From Lojkania enalia (lineage: Eukaryota; Ascomycota; Dothideomycetes; Pleosporales), in assembly GCA_010094045.1 (NCBI GenBank), contig ML986841.1, positions 8,390-52,256 on the forward strand: a stretch of DNA of 43,867 nt, written 5' to 3'. The position numbers were made by a program, and so were the translations under genes. The notes beneath the pieces are model-generated. The model made no database searches, had not been told where the DNA came from, and worked only from the letters and a program-made list of their open reading frames with translations. Positions 1 through 10,997 of this stretch are shown piece after piece (position 1 is the stretch's first letter; each line of letters begins with the position of its first letter).

Positions 1-150
1 CGTGTCGAAAAGGAAGACTATGCATCGCGCGAGGAACGAAAGGGCAGCGCGCGCGGCGATGAAGGAGATGTGGCCTGTTGTGCAAAAGATGGCAAACCAG
101 ACTATGTATTGGATTAATGTGTAGAGCATGGTGGGCGAGGAGGCTCCCAT
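1..150 (-). CDS. Partial membrane protein, N-terminal 50 residues
   Basis: Reading the minus strand from an ATG at 150 gives 50 open codons that run off the window edge without a stop. The peptide starts MGASSPTMLYTLIQYIVWFA and holds two hydrophobic stretches, about residues 8-24 and 27-48, so it is probably the start of an integral membrane protein. A second in-frame ATG is at residue 8. I do not recognise the family. The fragment is too short to be listed as a long ORF, but its amino-acid composition, good start and lack of stops support a real gene. The rest of the gene lies to the left of the window. Confidence is moderate that it is coding, low for anything about function. Confidence 0.5.
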   Translation of the reverse strand, partial: MGASSPTMLYTLIQYIVWFAIFCTTGHISFIAARAALSFLARCIVFLFDT

Positions 151-2396
151 AGGTCGCTTTGCGTGAGATATAGGTTCCTCTCATGGGCGGTTCGGGTATC
201 GATGGGTGAGTTGGGGTTAATCCTTTTTTTTTTTTTGAGTGTCTCTAATAGATAGGTATCACTTTGGTGTTGGCATTATCACTATTATGGTGGGAACACG
301 GTATAGTATTGTACAGTACCATAGATTTGCTGCAGCTCTTTTGGTTGTTAAGGCTTGATTACTGCTCTTGACTATCTTAGTGCCTCAACATTTATAGTGA
401 TTCTTAACAGCGCTCGTCAGTTAGATTCTCCGGTATAGAATATTCTCCGTAATCCCCTTTCCCTAATACATGATGGTAATATGCGTGGAGATGCTCAATT
501 GGTAGGATATATTTTCGATGATGTTCTTAATCAAGCTGAAGTAGTATATTCAGTAGCAGGACTCAAGTGTTTCTAGAAATGATTCAGCTTGAAAGAGCAG
601 CTAAACCCGGAGGATGCTAGAGAACTAAAGGGCATTGAAATCCTTGAGGATACTTTGTGGACTAGGATAGGAAACGGCTTTCAGCATTGGAGTACTGGTC
701 ATTCAAGATCGTTAAAAGCTGAGAGACAGGCATAGCGCAAAGACATGAATTGTGAAGATGGGTTATCGTTTTTCTCCCTTTATTAACTGGCTTTAATATT
801 TATTCAGCTCTAAGGCGATAGAGCTTCAACTCTATATACCGAAGTAGGTAAAATTATGAGGGACTACCGTCGCCTATCCACAACAAAAAACCAACGTAAC
901 ATTCAAACAATAGAAGGTGTATCCGTCAAAGGGAGCACCTATTAATTTTCACAACTTTTCACCGGCCTCAGGATATGAAGTTAACGCCTTTTATCATAAA
1001 ATTAGATTTTCGATTTTGCTCGAAACTGGAAAGTTATCAACTAAGAACTGAGTATGTATCAAGGCTGGCCTTGTCCTAGGGCACCCTGACTACACTCCCC
1101 GCCTTTACTGTTTTATTAAGGCACTACACAACCAAGCGGATCACTTGCATTTATATCTAAGCCATCTTAGTGCGACTGAAGTACTTCAACAACATGGCAA
1201 ACCACGACTTGAATACAAAAATTTCGGTATCAAAGCGGGACAATGGATGAGATACTTGATAATGATGCTTCAGCAATAGCTACGCATATATCATACTAAG
1301 CCAAACCTGGCTCAAAGTCAGACACAGCACGAAACGTACACCTACAACAAATAGCTCAACAAACATATCATTTCCATCTCATATCAGGGTGAATCCATTA
1401 CGGACGACCCAAGCCCCCACACTCTCCCAAAGCCAAACAGTCTGGCCCATTACTACTATAGCACATTTCGCTCCGATCCTCCACTCTTCTAAATCAATCT
1501 TCTTCTCCTATACCCCATTATTTGCCCCTATTGCTCGAAATGCTTTTCGAATACCGACTCCAACAAGTCTTCGGCCCCTTACCGCAGGAGACGACGTGGG
1601 GAAGCCCCTTCACCAAAGCCCCTAATCTCCATCCTTATCTCCAGACGCACGTTCTCCATACACACGTCGCCCACATCCAGGGGCCCTCCGTCCAATACAG
1701 CGAAAACAACACCCTCCTCACCACGGCCTTCATCCCCTCCACTGCGCGGGTAACGATCCTAGACATGACGACATCGCCATCGCTAGATTGATGCGGATAG
1801 ACTGTACTGGATTCGTTTGGTACAAGATATTTGGTCCGTATACGGAGCTTAGTGAGATAGATAAGCTGTAGTTGGAGGAGGAAAATGGAATGGCTGGGAC
1901 TTTTGCCGCTGAGAGGTATGGAGAATGTGGAGTGGAGGCGATCAGGTGGGTTTTGAAGGGAAATATATTGTTTGAATGGGGGGTCGAGGAGGGGGGGTTT
2001 TGGCATGTGGGACAAGGGAGATGCTTTGCTGTTACAGAGATTGTAGCCTTGGATTGAATACACATATCTTAGCATTGAGTAACTCACATCACGGCACAAC
2101 GACCGTAAGAGGGAAATACGATGAAATAGTAAACATTAGAAGTAAAGAATCTAGTCTAGGAAGCAGGTTCGGGGGCGATGGTAATACAACATTGATCCTC
2201 TCCCATTGCCACCACCATCAAACCTTTTTGCAGTGCTCAACCTGTCCAAACAAATACTTTACACATTTTTCTTTTCTTTCTTTTTTTTTTTAGTATACCA
2301 ATTCCATTTGCCAATACCATTTTCGTTAATGCCCAATCTACAAATACGCCAGGAATAACCCAAGAGTTCCTAGAAGCATGTCGGTGTTGCGCGCTC
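151..2396. other. Intergenic region, no convincing gene
   Basis: This 2.2 kb stretch has no ORF I can defend. The longest candidates (plus strand 1522-1791, minus strand 1635-2099) overlap each other antisense, have no recognisable domain and no splice-supported extension. An 80-codon plus-strand frame starting at the internal ATG near 1540 has a protein-like composition and could be a remnant or a small exon. A T-rich tract lies at 229-236 and a long pyrimidine tract at 2266-2292, just downstream of the glucanase gene when read on its strand. Confidence 0.5.
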
Positions 2397-3347
2397 CTAA
2401 CACTGCAGGTTGAAGGCGGGCTGCACCTGCATCAAGTCCCCAGCGGGCTTGATTCCGAATTGAGGGCTTGGGGTGCCATATTGAGCATCTTGAAGGGTGT
2501 AGTACCAAAGGTTGATCCCACCTGCGATGAGACTGCAAGTAACGTCCTGCCAATAGATGCGCGCATTGTCTGTGCCGGGAACAGCTTGGTTTGCCGTACG
2601 CCCGGATACCGGCCAACCGGTCTCAGTGACCCAGACCGGTTTGCCTTGTGAAGCGGCAACGGTTGCATCATAAGCGTTGTAGAAGGTTTGGTTTGCATTT
2701 GCGATGCTGTTAGCCATCGTAGTCTGGAAGTAGGGATAAGCGTCCATTCCGAGGAAATCGCAGGCACTGACGACTGCATTGTTCGATCCATTAACCCAAG
2801 CAGTCCAGGTATCGACGTGACCGACCGGCTTGCCAGCCAAAGCAGTGTTGGCGATCGCATCTCGCGTCTTCCGGATGTAATTTGCAATTGTGGCCGGCTG
2901 TGCTCCTACGCCAGCGTTGTTCTCAATGCCGGTGGGAGTAATTCTGTACAAGTCCTCACTTCCCACTGAAATGCCAGCGACAAGGTCGGCGAAAGCTTGA
3001 CCGTACTGACTGGCGGCAGCCTGAAGGGCGGTTATCTCATTGTTGAAGTTCGCATCGCCGGCCGAGGCCCAGAGTCCAAGCAGAAGAGATGTCTTCGTGT
3101 TGATGGCAGCTTGAACAGCCTCAATGATGTTGTTTGTTGTTCCGTGCTGGATCATGGTGTACAATCGTGCGCTCGTGAATTCTCCATTGGTGCCAGGGAG
3201 TTGTTTAGCGGCGTTGAATTCATACTCAAAATCCGCCTGTACCTTGGCTTGGCCATTCATGAAGTTGGCGCCATAGTTGAATCCCTTGTATCCAGCACTC
3301 GCCGTGGAAAGGGTGGCCGCCAAGGTCAAAAGAGAGGAGTAGCGCAT
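2397..3347 (-). CDS. Secreted GH17 endo-beta-1,3-glucanase/transglycosylase
   Basis: A single-exon gene of 316 residues. Residues 1-18 form a signal peptide ending ...STASA, and mature sequence begins GYKGFNYGANF. The body matches glycoside hydrolase family 17, which hydrolyses or rearranges beta-1,3-glucan of the fungal wall. The predicted acid/base is Glu131 in the motif GISVGSEDLYR and the nucleophile is Glu242 in WVTETGWPV. Also typical are FLGMDAYPYF (198-207) and INLWYYTLQDAQYG (278-291). The length fits the short secreted Bgl2/Scw-like fungal forms without a Ser/Thr-rich linker or GPI tail; the chain ends FNLQC. Three N-glycosylation sequons are visible (NGS 186-188, NQT 219-221, and a weaker NNA context). 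The start is set by the signal peptide. Family assignment is firm; hydrolase versus transferase activity is not resolved. Confidence 0.93.
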   Translation of the reverse strand: MRYSSLLTLAATLSTASAGYKGFNYGANFMNGQAKVQADFEYEFNAAKQLPGTNGEFTSARLYTMIQHGTTNNIIEAVQAAINTKTSLLLGLWASAGDANFNNEITALQAAASQYGQAFADLVAGISVGSEDLYRITPTGIENNAGVGAQPATIANYIRKTRDAIANTALAGKPVGHVDTWTAWVNGSNNAVVSACDFLGMDAYPYFQTTMANSIANANQTFYNAYDATVAASQGKPVWVTETGWPVSGRTANQAVPGTDNARIYWQDVTCSLIAGGINLWYYTLQDAQYGTPSPQFGIKPAGDLMQVQPAFNLQC

Positions 3348-3410
3348 GTTGATTATGTATTAGGAGGTAATAGAAAGAGATGAAAGCACGAGAACGACAG
3401 GAGGGGTTAG

Positions 3411-3420
3411 GCTTATAACA
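3411..3420 (-). promoter_or_regulatory. TATA-like element of the GH17 gene
   Basis: On the minus strand the sequence TTATAA lies about 66 bases before the glucanase ATG and is followed by a C/T-rich leader, the usual arrangement of a well expressed fungal gene. No transcript evidence is available. Confidence 0.4.
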
Positions 3421-6400
3421 AGAGCTTAAGGATGGTGGATGACGACGGAGAGGATGAAAGGTTTTAACAGGTGACGTGAGGCCCAGCCTTAAAAGATGCA
3501 GGGCGATATCATTAGCAAACGCAGGGGAAGCAACGAATGACAGTCCGACAATAGGTGGCACTTACGCAGGGATCCACCTATGAATATAGCTATGCTCGGC
3601 AGTGGCAATCTGACGCGGTTGCTGGATACAAACGCTGGACCTAAATTTTGAAAAGTATGATGCCGAGATGTCAAAGTAGACTTTTGTGAGCGATGCAGTC
3701 AGTCATATTGCCTAGTCTGCCTCCGTGAATCCCTAACGATACCCCAGAAGGCAAGCAGACGATCCTCTGCACTAGCCATGGTCAAAATATTGGCCGAGCC
3801 CAGAATTACGGAAGCCAGTTCTCAACGGTTCTCGGGAATCCGCAATATCGGGTGACAATGGTGGGTATATAAATAGCTGTGAAACAATTTGTTGCGCTTG
3901 AACACAGCTGACTCCCGGCCAGATCACAAAAGAGTAAAAGATACTCGCCTCAATCAGGTTATGGAGTGCATTGGCATGGAAAAACGGATTGGGAAAGTCA
4001 GCCATGGGATGCTGCATAATGGGCCAATCGAGATCCATTGTTTCATTTCCCTACCTGTCTGCCAATCACAGCTAGCCAGCGCTGGACCATCCATCATAAA
4101 ATTGGGCCCTACTTCCAACGTGGCAGTGTCAAGCTGTGTGCTCCCGTGGTACGAATTGGAGCTGCTGTGATCCGGGATGCTCGGGAAGGGGTGGTAGCCG
4201 AGCGATGACGTGGTGAGGGGGTCGGAGCTTCAGCTCACGAGAAAGCCAAGGTTATGGTCCATTATTATCACTGTGCTGATATGGTACACCACTTCTAGGC
4301 CACTGTAGAATGTACAACTATTAGACGGTGTAGGTAATGGTTTCGAGCATGAGGTGATTAGAGAGTTGTCGTTTATTTTGGCTTGCTGAACCGTTTTCGC
4401 ATTGCGTCACCGAGTCGTGATAACGAAGGTCCTTCATTACCGATGATGCACCATTTGGTGCGCTAGCTACTTTTAGGAACCTATTCGCTTTTGCGTCAAA
4501 TTTGAAGTCTGAGCATATGGTTCAGAATCTAGACTGTCTGTTATGAAGTTCCTCTGATAGGCCTGGGATATGATGGAAGTTCTTATTCCTAGTCTAGAAC
4601 CACTAATAATCTTCCTACAGTAATTCATGAAAACGATGTAAGTGCTTTGAACCTGGCCTATTCTGGATTCTAGGGGCACGAATGTACCTTGTCGCTGCGG
4701 GTCTTCCGTTGTCCAATGGGCGGAAAAGCAATGCGTACTTCCTCTCCAAACTACTATAGCTTCTGTTGCAACTTTGTGGCCAGAGCAATATTTCGAATGA
4801 GCATGCTATGCTACTGATACCTAAATTCATTTGCACTGAAAGGGGGTTTGTCTTTGCAATCATGATAAGGACCAATCTCAATGCTATCAAAACATCTAAG
4901 TAATAACAGCAAGCTTGTTGAATGGAGAGCTTTGTAAGATCATTCATTGGACTGACCTAATAGCTTCCTATGCATCCCCTGCATCTTTGACAAACATGGA
5001 AGAGAATTCGAAAAGAAATAAAGCATGATATCCTCAACCTGGCCTATTATGGAGGTATCTAGCTTGCCGGAGTCATATGATATTACTCCTGTTGGATTTC
5101 TTAAACGACTTTTAAGATTTGGTTAGGATGATGCAAAATCGCTGCATTAGAAAATTCTACTGGTGATATCGTCTGGTGGAGCCCTCGAGCGTTATCTTGC
5201 ACTGCTGCAGGAGCCCTAAGCGCCAGCGCGGGGTACGTTCTTCGTATTGCCCCGTCTAGATCGGGTTGCAACTCAGGTCAAGGGCCGTTAGCGCAGCAGT
5301 AGACATCGTACAATCGAGTGGGGTAATACTATGAAAATCATGCCATCGACCTGGCGCGACTGGCCCATTTGCCTTGACTTTTTCAATCCTACAGCACATG
5401 AGAGGAAATCGTAGCTCTAACTCCACATGTCCGGGCGGCGCCGATGCTGATTGAGGCTGTAAGAGCTCAATTAGCAGGACGACAACAGGTGGCACACAGC
5501 GACCCTTCTGCCCACCTGAGGTCGACAGAATGATGCGGCAGGGAGCCCGGATTGCGATATCTCGATCGAAACTTTGCGCTGAGCCAGCTTTGGATAACGA
5601 ATTGCTTGTTCTTGCCGAGCGGTCCGTATCAAGCGTGAGCAGCTCCGGAGATGCAGGCTATCGAGCAGATCTCTCGCGAACACTGGAGGCGCTTATAGCC
5701 TTATGAATTCTGGGGCTTTGTTTGGCTGGGAGAATTGTCGATGGGGTGTTGGCGATGCGGTGGGCTGAGAGCTGGGCGTTCAACCTGGATTCATGAGCGA
5801 ATCGTGCAGCATTTGGCTGCACACCATTACGCAGCAAGCACATACGAGACGCCCAGCATAGAGGCGGGCAGGGTTGCACTGCAAGATGGGCAATTCAGAT
5901 GATCCGATTAGCATTTTTTTGCGACGTCGACGTGCGAAGAGACGGAAGCCTTGAACGCCCTACTTGAGGCCTCGGTCCTAGCTCGGTCGGCGGGCTTCAT
6001 CTTGGCAGTCTCTGCGAATCAGGTGTTATCTGATGACCCCTGCTTCCGACTTCTTCCTTTCACCTGCTCTGCTCCGCGCTCAGGCAACGCCAACCGCTCT
6101 CCACCTCCACATACCCGCGATCGATTTATAAACCCACGATCGCGCTCGCTCGACCCTGTGCTGCACCTGAGGCCAAGTCCTGGAATTATTCGGAGCCGCA
6201 CCGCTTACGCCTGCAGTTAACGAAAAGAGCTCCATTAATATACCTACGTCACACGAGCGCCAGCGGCTTCTACTCTGCAACACCCTCGTATTTATCTCCT
6301 ACGCACGGCATACCGCACCGTGTGCATAAAAAGTCATAGAATAGGCCTGAGATTTATTCACCCCGCCTCGAGGCAAAAGAGTGCGGGTGGATATCACCGT

Positions 6401-6452
6401 CTAAACAGAACATCGGCACTCAAGGAGGGTGAATCGCGGACGTTCAACTTAC
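3421..6452. other. Long intergenic region without a supported gene
   Basis: About 3 kb. Many short ORFs of 60-110 codons occur on both strands (for example minus 3772-4038 and minus 5256-5879), but they overlap each other, show no domain and no consistent splice joins. The part 5220-6240 is GC-richer than 4300-5200. Two short stretches near 4650 and 5034 share the phrase ACCTGGCCTATT. The last 500 bases probably include the promoter and leader of the gene starting at 6453; a CRE-like TACGTCA occurs near 6244. Confidence 0.5.
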
Positions 6453-7001
6453 ATGCACAACGAACGGCAGCGTCCTTCTTCAAGGCGACGACCACCGAGC
6501 GAGAATATGTCGACGAATAGGCCCTTCTTCTCCAACTTTCTTGCGGCCTTTCGAGCCCAGTCTGCAATACACAAGGCTGCTGCGTCGCCGGCCGGCACAG
6601 GAAGTCCATATTCGCATACTCCCACGTCACCCTCGCAGAATTCGAGTCATACTGGCACATCAGCGACACGGACGATAACATCCAAGGCAGGGCCGTCTGC
6701 ACCTGGCGCCACCAGTGCAGCCGTCCAAGCAACAGGCCAATTCCAGCCGACAAGGCAGCATACAGCCCCATATCACCGCTCCACATCACCCACAGCAAAG
6801 GCTTTTCCCATACCAGGAGCCTCGAGAAGAGATAGGAGAGGTTCTGATAGCTCATCGGAAGGCTTCCGGGAAGTCATGGGCTCGGAAAAGTGGTATATCG
6901 GCGGTCGGACAGCCACTGGCGAAGAAAAGTTCTACAAGCTAGGGATGGTGAAGAGGCACAAGAGCGTAGATCGGCTAAGCTTGGATAGACTTAGCATATA
7001 G
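6453..7001 (+). CDS. Small low-complexity protein with conserved C-terminal motif
   Basis: One exon, 182 residues from the first ATG (MHNERQRPSS...). An alternative start is the ATG at 6507 (MSTNRPFFSNF). The open frame extends 8 codons upstream of 6453 without an ATG. Residues 20-35 (FFSNFLAAFRAQSAI) could form an amphipathic helix; the middle, residues 40-125, is rich in Ser, Thr, Pro, Ala and Gln and probably disordered; the last 40 residues, GFREVMGSEKWYIGGRTATG onward to RLSLDRLSI, look conserved and end in repeated R-L-S phospho-site-like motifs. I believe similar C-termini occur in uncharacterised fungal proteins, but I cannot assign a function. Codon use and composition are those of a real gene. 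Confidence 0.65.
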   Translation: MHNERQRPSSRRRPPSENMSTNRPFFSNFLAAFRAQSAIHKAAASPAGTGSPYSHTPTSPSQNSSHTGTSATRTITSKAGPSAPGATSAAVQATGQFQPTRQHTAPYHRSTSPTAKAFPIPGASRRDRRGSDSSSEGFREVMGSEKWYIGGRTATGEEKFYKLGMVKRHKSVDRLSLDRLSI

Positions 7002-7778
7002 GGACGGCTTTTCACGACACTAAAAAGCGAGAATTTGCATTTCTGGCGTTTTCGGAATACATTTACACAGGAAGTCTCTCATGAGATTGGATGGCTGGAT
7101 CGGCGTATATATGCACCACTCTCAAGAGTGTGGATTCGGAATTCAGCTGTTTGGGTATATAATGCATCTGTAGGCTGAATAAGCCTACAGGCGATAGGCT
7201 ATTAAAGTCCTAACAACGATCTACATGGCCTGCTCTCGGCCGGATACTTTCACGTGCTGTCAAATTTTGCCCACCTATTTGGGACTAGTGTCATATTGGA
7301 CTTCTCCCGGTCCACCTCACCGCGAACGAAATTCACGCAACAACGTTCGTCACCAATCATGTCGTGTGCATTTCACTTCCGCACGAGCCAAAAAGGATTG
7401 TGACTGGGGTTATTCCGAAGCTATTCTTTAATCCGATCTTCGGATATCCTTTCTCATCAGCTGGCGGGGAATCCTCACGGAAAAGCGTCCCCTTGAGGAC
7501 GGCTATGACGGTCAACCTTGCCTAAAGCTACTAACACTTGACCAGTCCCAGCTGAACTAACGTAGAAAAGCGATGATGTTCGGAATGCATCTCAACCTCA
7601 AAATCGTGGGTGAAAATGGATCGAGTCATATGCAATTTGTTTCCTCATCTCTATCGTGTTTGAAGAGCTCCTTATATTCTCCGTCGCCCTTCATCCATTT
7701 CTTGAGAAGCTAGGCTTCGGTATATACTTCTATTTGTATCCCTTGTCAACTCTTGCTGTTGGGTTATGTTACCCCACT
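7002..7778. other. Intergenic region and promoter of the MFS gene
   Basis: No gene is supported. The plus-strand 68-codon ORF at 7225-7431 has no domain. The region holds a perfect short palindrome (7431-7445) described separately. The MFS reading frame stays open upstream to 7656, but the hydrophilic leader beginning MARDN at 7779 is the more likely start. Confidence 0.5.
7431..7445. promoter_or_regulatory. Candidate zinc-cluster (CCG-N5-CGG) binding site
   Basis: The sequence ATCCGATCTTCGGAT is a perfect inverted repeat of ATCCGA around TCT, with everted CCG and CGG triplets 5 bases apart. Gal4-type Zn2Cys6 regulators bind paired CGG triplets, and many fungal drug-transporter genes are controlled by such factors. 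The site lies about 335 bases before the MFS start. Binding is inferred only from the pattern. Confidence 0.35.
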
Positions 7779-9559
7779 ATGGCACGCGACAACATTGCCC
7801 CATCTTCTCCCGATGCCAACAGCCCAAGGACCGCGGATCATGAAAAGCAGTTCACATCGATCATTCCAGAAGACGATCGCCCACCCCTGGAGCCTACGAT
7901 CTCTTCCGTCAGTAATCATGACATGCCCGATGTGACATACACGGTTACTGGCGACATGGACGAAATATACAATCGCTTTTCAGAGCAACGCAAAAAGATA
8001 ATCACTGCTGTATTATCTTTCTGTAGTTTTCTTGCTCCTATTTCCTCAACAACCGTATTGTCTGCTGTGCCAGAGGTTGCGGAAACCTTTCAATGTGATG
8101 GATCAATTATCAATCTATCAAATGCGATGTATATGCTATTTATGGGGCTTAGTCCTTGTTTCTCCGGCCCCTTTGGGAATATTTACGGAAGGAAATGGGT
8201 ATGCTATTATTAAAATACACCTAGCTGTCGTGAATTAGACCCGATACCAGGTGGCATATTATTGTCGGAATGACAGCTGGATCTGAACTAACATAACTTA
8301 GGTCTCGTTCGCAAGTGCAGTACTGTTCTCTGCTTTCTCTATTGGCACTGCCCTCGCGCCTAATCTAGCATCATTCTTTATTTTTCGTATTTTAACCGCT
8401 TTTCAAGGAACTGCATTTCTAGTCATTGGTTCGAGTGTTATTGGAGACATCTACAAACCAGTAAGTAGTAACTCAGCTGGATGTATATCCGGCTGACAAG
8501 ACCTTAGACTGAACGCGGAACGGCACTCGGCTGGTTTATGTCAGGTACATTGATTGGTCCCGCGCTTGGTACTTATGCCTTCTATGCTCATTTCGGATTG
8601 CTGCTAATGATCTATAGGCCCTTTCATTGGCGGCATCATTGTCACCTTCCGGTCCTGGAGAGACATATTCTGGGTACAAACCGCATTAGCTGGGACAGCA
8701 ACGCTACTCGTTCTTTTCTTGCAACCTGAAACAATCCATAATAAGAGGTCGGAGGAGCTCAAAGGTCTTCCTGGAGCAAAGAAAGCGCGGAAAATGTGGC
8801 AATGGCTCAATCCTTTCCGAATTGTTCGATTATATCGCTACCTGAATCTTCTTACAGTGGTATGTGACTCGGTTATTGATTGGTATTCACTTAGGTTGAC
8901 ATCGTTGCTAGGCATTGGCATCCTCGTCTCTTGTCTGGAATATGTATTCTCTTTTAACACCGATCCGGTATGTTCTTAACCCGCGTTTCAATCTTACATC
9001 GCCACTGCAATCTGGTTTGTTTTACATTGCGCCAGGGGGCGGCTACCTTCTTGGAACTTTCTTCGGCGGTCGCTGGGCAGATCACATTGTCAAGAAGTAT
9101 ATCAAGAAACGAGGCGAGCGAATACCAGAGGATAGGCTCCGTAGCTGCCTTACCTTCATGGGTATCGTCGTCCCAGCGTGCATGCTCATCTATGGATGGA
9201 GCGTGGAGAAGAGAAAAGGAGGCATCGCTCTGCCAGTCATCATGATGTTCCTACAGGGGGTAGCGCAATTATTCTGCTTCCCAAGCTTAAACACCTATTG
9301 TCTGGATGTCATGCAGCAGCGGAGCGCCGAAGTCGTTGCGGGGAATTACATGCTCCGGTATATGTTCGCCGCGGCGGGCAGCGCTGTCTGTCTCCCTGCC
9401 ATCCGGAAGATTGGTGTCGGCTGGTTTTCGACTATTTCGGCATTCTTCCTCATCGGAGCAACGCTTGCTACCTATATTACGACGCTGTACGGCAGGCAAT
9501 GGCGTGAAGCTGTTGATGCGAAGAAAGAGGCGAGGAGGGAGGGCGAGAACCAAGTTTGA
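7779..9559 (+). CDS. DHA1-type MFS transporter (drug:H+ antiporter family), 5 exons
   Basis: Joining 7779-8198, 8302-8460, 8508-8568, 8618-8859 and 8912-9559 gives 509 residues. The introns are 103, 47, 49 and 52 bp, all GT...AG with branch-like CTAAC/CTGAC/CTAAT/TTGAC. An acidic N-tail (1-72) precedes twelve hydrophobic segments. Transmembrane segment 1 is about 74-97 (ITAVLSFCSFLAPISSTTVL), and the loop 2-3 motif A is GPFGNIYGRK at 130-139. After the central loop, the second half has IAPGGGYLLGTFFGGRWADH and LQGVAQLFCFPSLNTYCLDV. The order matches fungal DHA1 exporters of the Qdr/Aqr1-like type, which move drugs, organic acids or metabolites across the plasma membrane. The substrate cannot be read from the sequence. 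It is isolated, with no biosynthetic cluster beside it. The start is chosen at MARDN because the upstream frame adds an unlikely hydrophobic leader. Confidence 0.88.
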
Positions 9560-10037
9560 AATTAACTACTATGCAGAAACAGTCTCTTTCGTCCTCACAG
9601 TAACGAGTCTTCATTTTTGGAGTTATTGGATGGCTGCAAAATTCAACAAATCTCTTAGAGCTCTGGCGTTGTTTGGGGATATGTCATGGGAGCACTCTGG
9701 ACATAATAGTGGTATATTTTTAAATTAGGCACGATAGAATGGAAGGAAAGGAGAGAGCTATGGGTAGAAAGAACACATTATGATTGCACAGAATTTACTA
9801 TATAACGAAGTCAAAATGAAAGCGACCAACGCCATAAGCTTCTCTTTGCACTTCTTGCTCTATATAGATCCCGACGTCAATGAAGTGTACCTTGAAACAC
9901 TACCCACTAACCCGAAAACTTCCGCGCATCCTGATTGGCCACCCCATCAGCTCTCCGCCAAGCCCTCGAAACTTCGCAACACCAAACTCTCATCGTCACT
10001 CCCTCACCTCATTACCACACGCCAGCGACTACCTACA
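9560..10037. other. Intergenic, MFS terminator and QCR10 promoter
   Basis: No separate gene is seen. Open frames here are extensions of the QCR10 first exon or its shadows. A C/A-rich leader (about 9900-10030) precedes the QCR10 start. Confidence 0.5.
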
Positions 10038-10748
10038 ATGTCGACCCCAGCAGCTACAGCGCCGCCAGGCCACTTTGCCAAGACGCCTGCCGCCCAGGTA
10101 TGATCGATTGGTCGCCAATTGGCGGAGAAACGGAAGCTTTGGATGTGAGGATTGACGATGAGAACAGTCGATGAGATCGATCCCGTATACGGGATATAAG
10201 AGCCCGTATGGTCCTGCGTATGTACTCCCCGATCTATTTTACCATGTCTGGATACCGAGGTGGGCAGATGGAGAACGGTGGATGGGAAAGATGGAAGAAA
10301 AGAGCTAGGCCAGGGACTTGCGGAACGGGAGGCAGAGCTGTTTTAGACGCAGTACCCAGACGAAAGGGGCACGATTGGCACTACGATGGATATTTAACGA
10401 AGAGTGTGCTAATATGCCTTTGCAGATATAAGACTGCAACGCATTTCCACGGCATCACGCTTAACAAAGCTGCAAAGTAGTACGTTCTTCCCTCCCTTCG
10501 TACTAAGGCCTTGACCTTCGATTACCAATATCACCCTGATATATCAATTTGGGCCAGGAATACACAACTGCGGTATACTAACGATTCACAGTGGCACCCT
10601 CGCCGCCGGCTTTGGTGGTGTAGCCGGGTTCTTCGCCCTTTTCTTCTTTGCAGAGGTTCCACGTGTGCGCGAGGATATCATGCGTAAGGTCCCGATCATA
10701 GGTCCCTACTTTGTCAAGGAGATTGCGCCCGAGGACAACCCATTCTAA
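10038..10748 (+). CDS. QCR10: Cytochrome bc1 complex subunit 10 (QCR10), 4 exons
   Basis: Joining 10038-10097, 10168-10217, 10426-10479 and 10592-10748 gives 106 residues. The introns are 70, 208 and 112 bp; the last has a canonical TACTAAC branch 11 bases before its end. The protein begins MSTPAATAPPGHFAKTPAAQ, passes through YKSPYGPAYKTATHFHGI, and has one transmembrane helix, about residues 55-75 (GTLAAGFGGVAGFFALFFFA). It ends VREDIMRKVPIIGPYFVKEI...DNPF, the hallmark C-terminus of fungal QCR10. This small subunit sits at the edge of respiratory complex III in the inner mitochondrial membrane. It is a little longer than the yeast 77-residue protein because of the N-terminus. The third donor could be GTAGTA four bases earlier, giving Asn instead of Lys-Tyr; GTACGT is preferred since it yields the common A-K/R-Y-G join. 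The gene is convergent with the proteasome gene. Confidence 0.88.
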
Positions 10749-10997
10749 GCTTGATGTTACGATGGGGAATGGCGGTTGTATTATAGGGGAAAACAGCGCT
10801 GTATACTAACAGTAGAGCTGGAATAGACTTTCTTTTTTTCACGTAATGCGTCACTGAGTTGTGAATGCCTAGCCCGGGGTGTAATAAGCCTACTCATGTC
10901 TATTTTGGCATTACCGGGGTACGGAACGTCGAAGATGCTATGATATCCCGGTCTACTTATATTGACTATCATCTGACTCCATCAGAGCTACATCCCT

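Noticed and set aside
1522..1791. Plus-strand ORF of 89 codons
   Set aside because: No domain, no splice-supported neighbours, and overlapping antisense ORFs; left as intergenic with low expectation.
3772..4038. Minus-strand ORF of 88 codons starting MDLDWPIMQH
   Set aside because: The context is plausible, but no family, no upstream promoter signal and no clear exon partner were found.
5256..5879. Chain of three minus-strand ORFs in GC-rich sequence
   Set aside because: The frames overlap, no splice join makes one protein and no motif is recognised; probably an effect of high GC.
9780..10103. 107-codon ORF ending in the QCR10 first exon
   Set aside because: Only the last 20 codons, from the ATG at 10038, join in frame to QCR10; the upstream part has no protein character.
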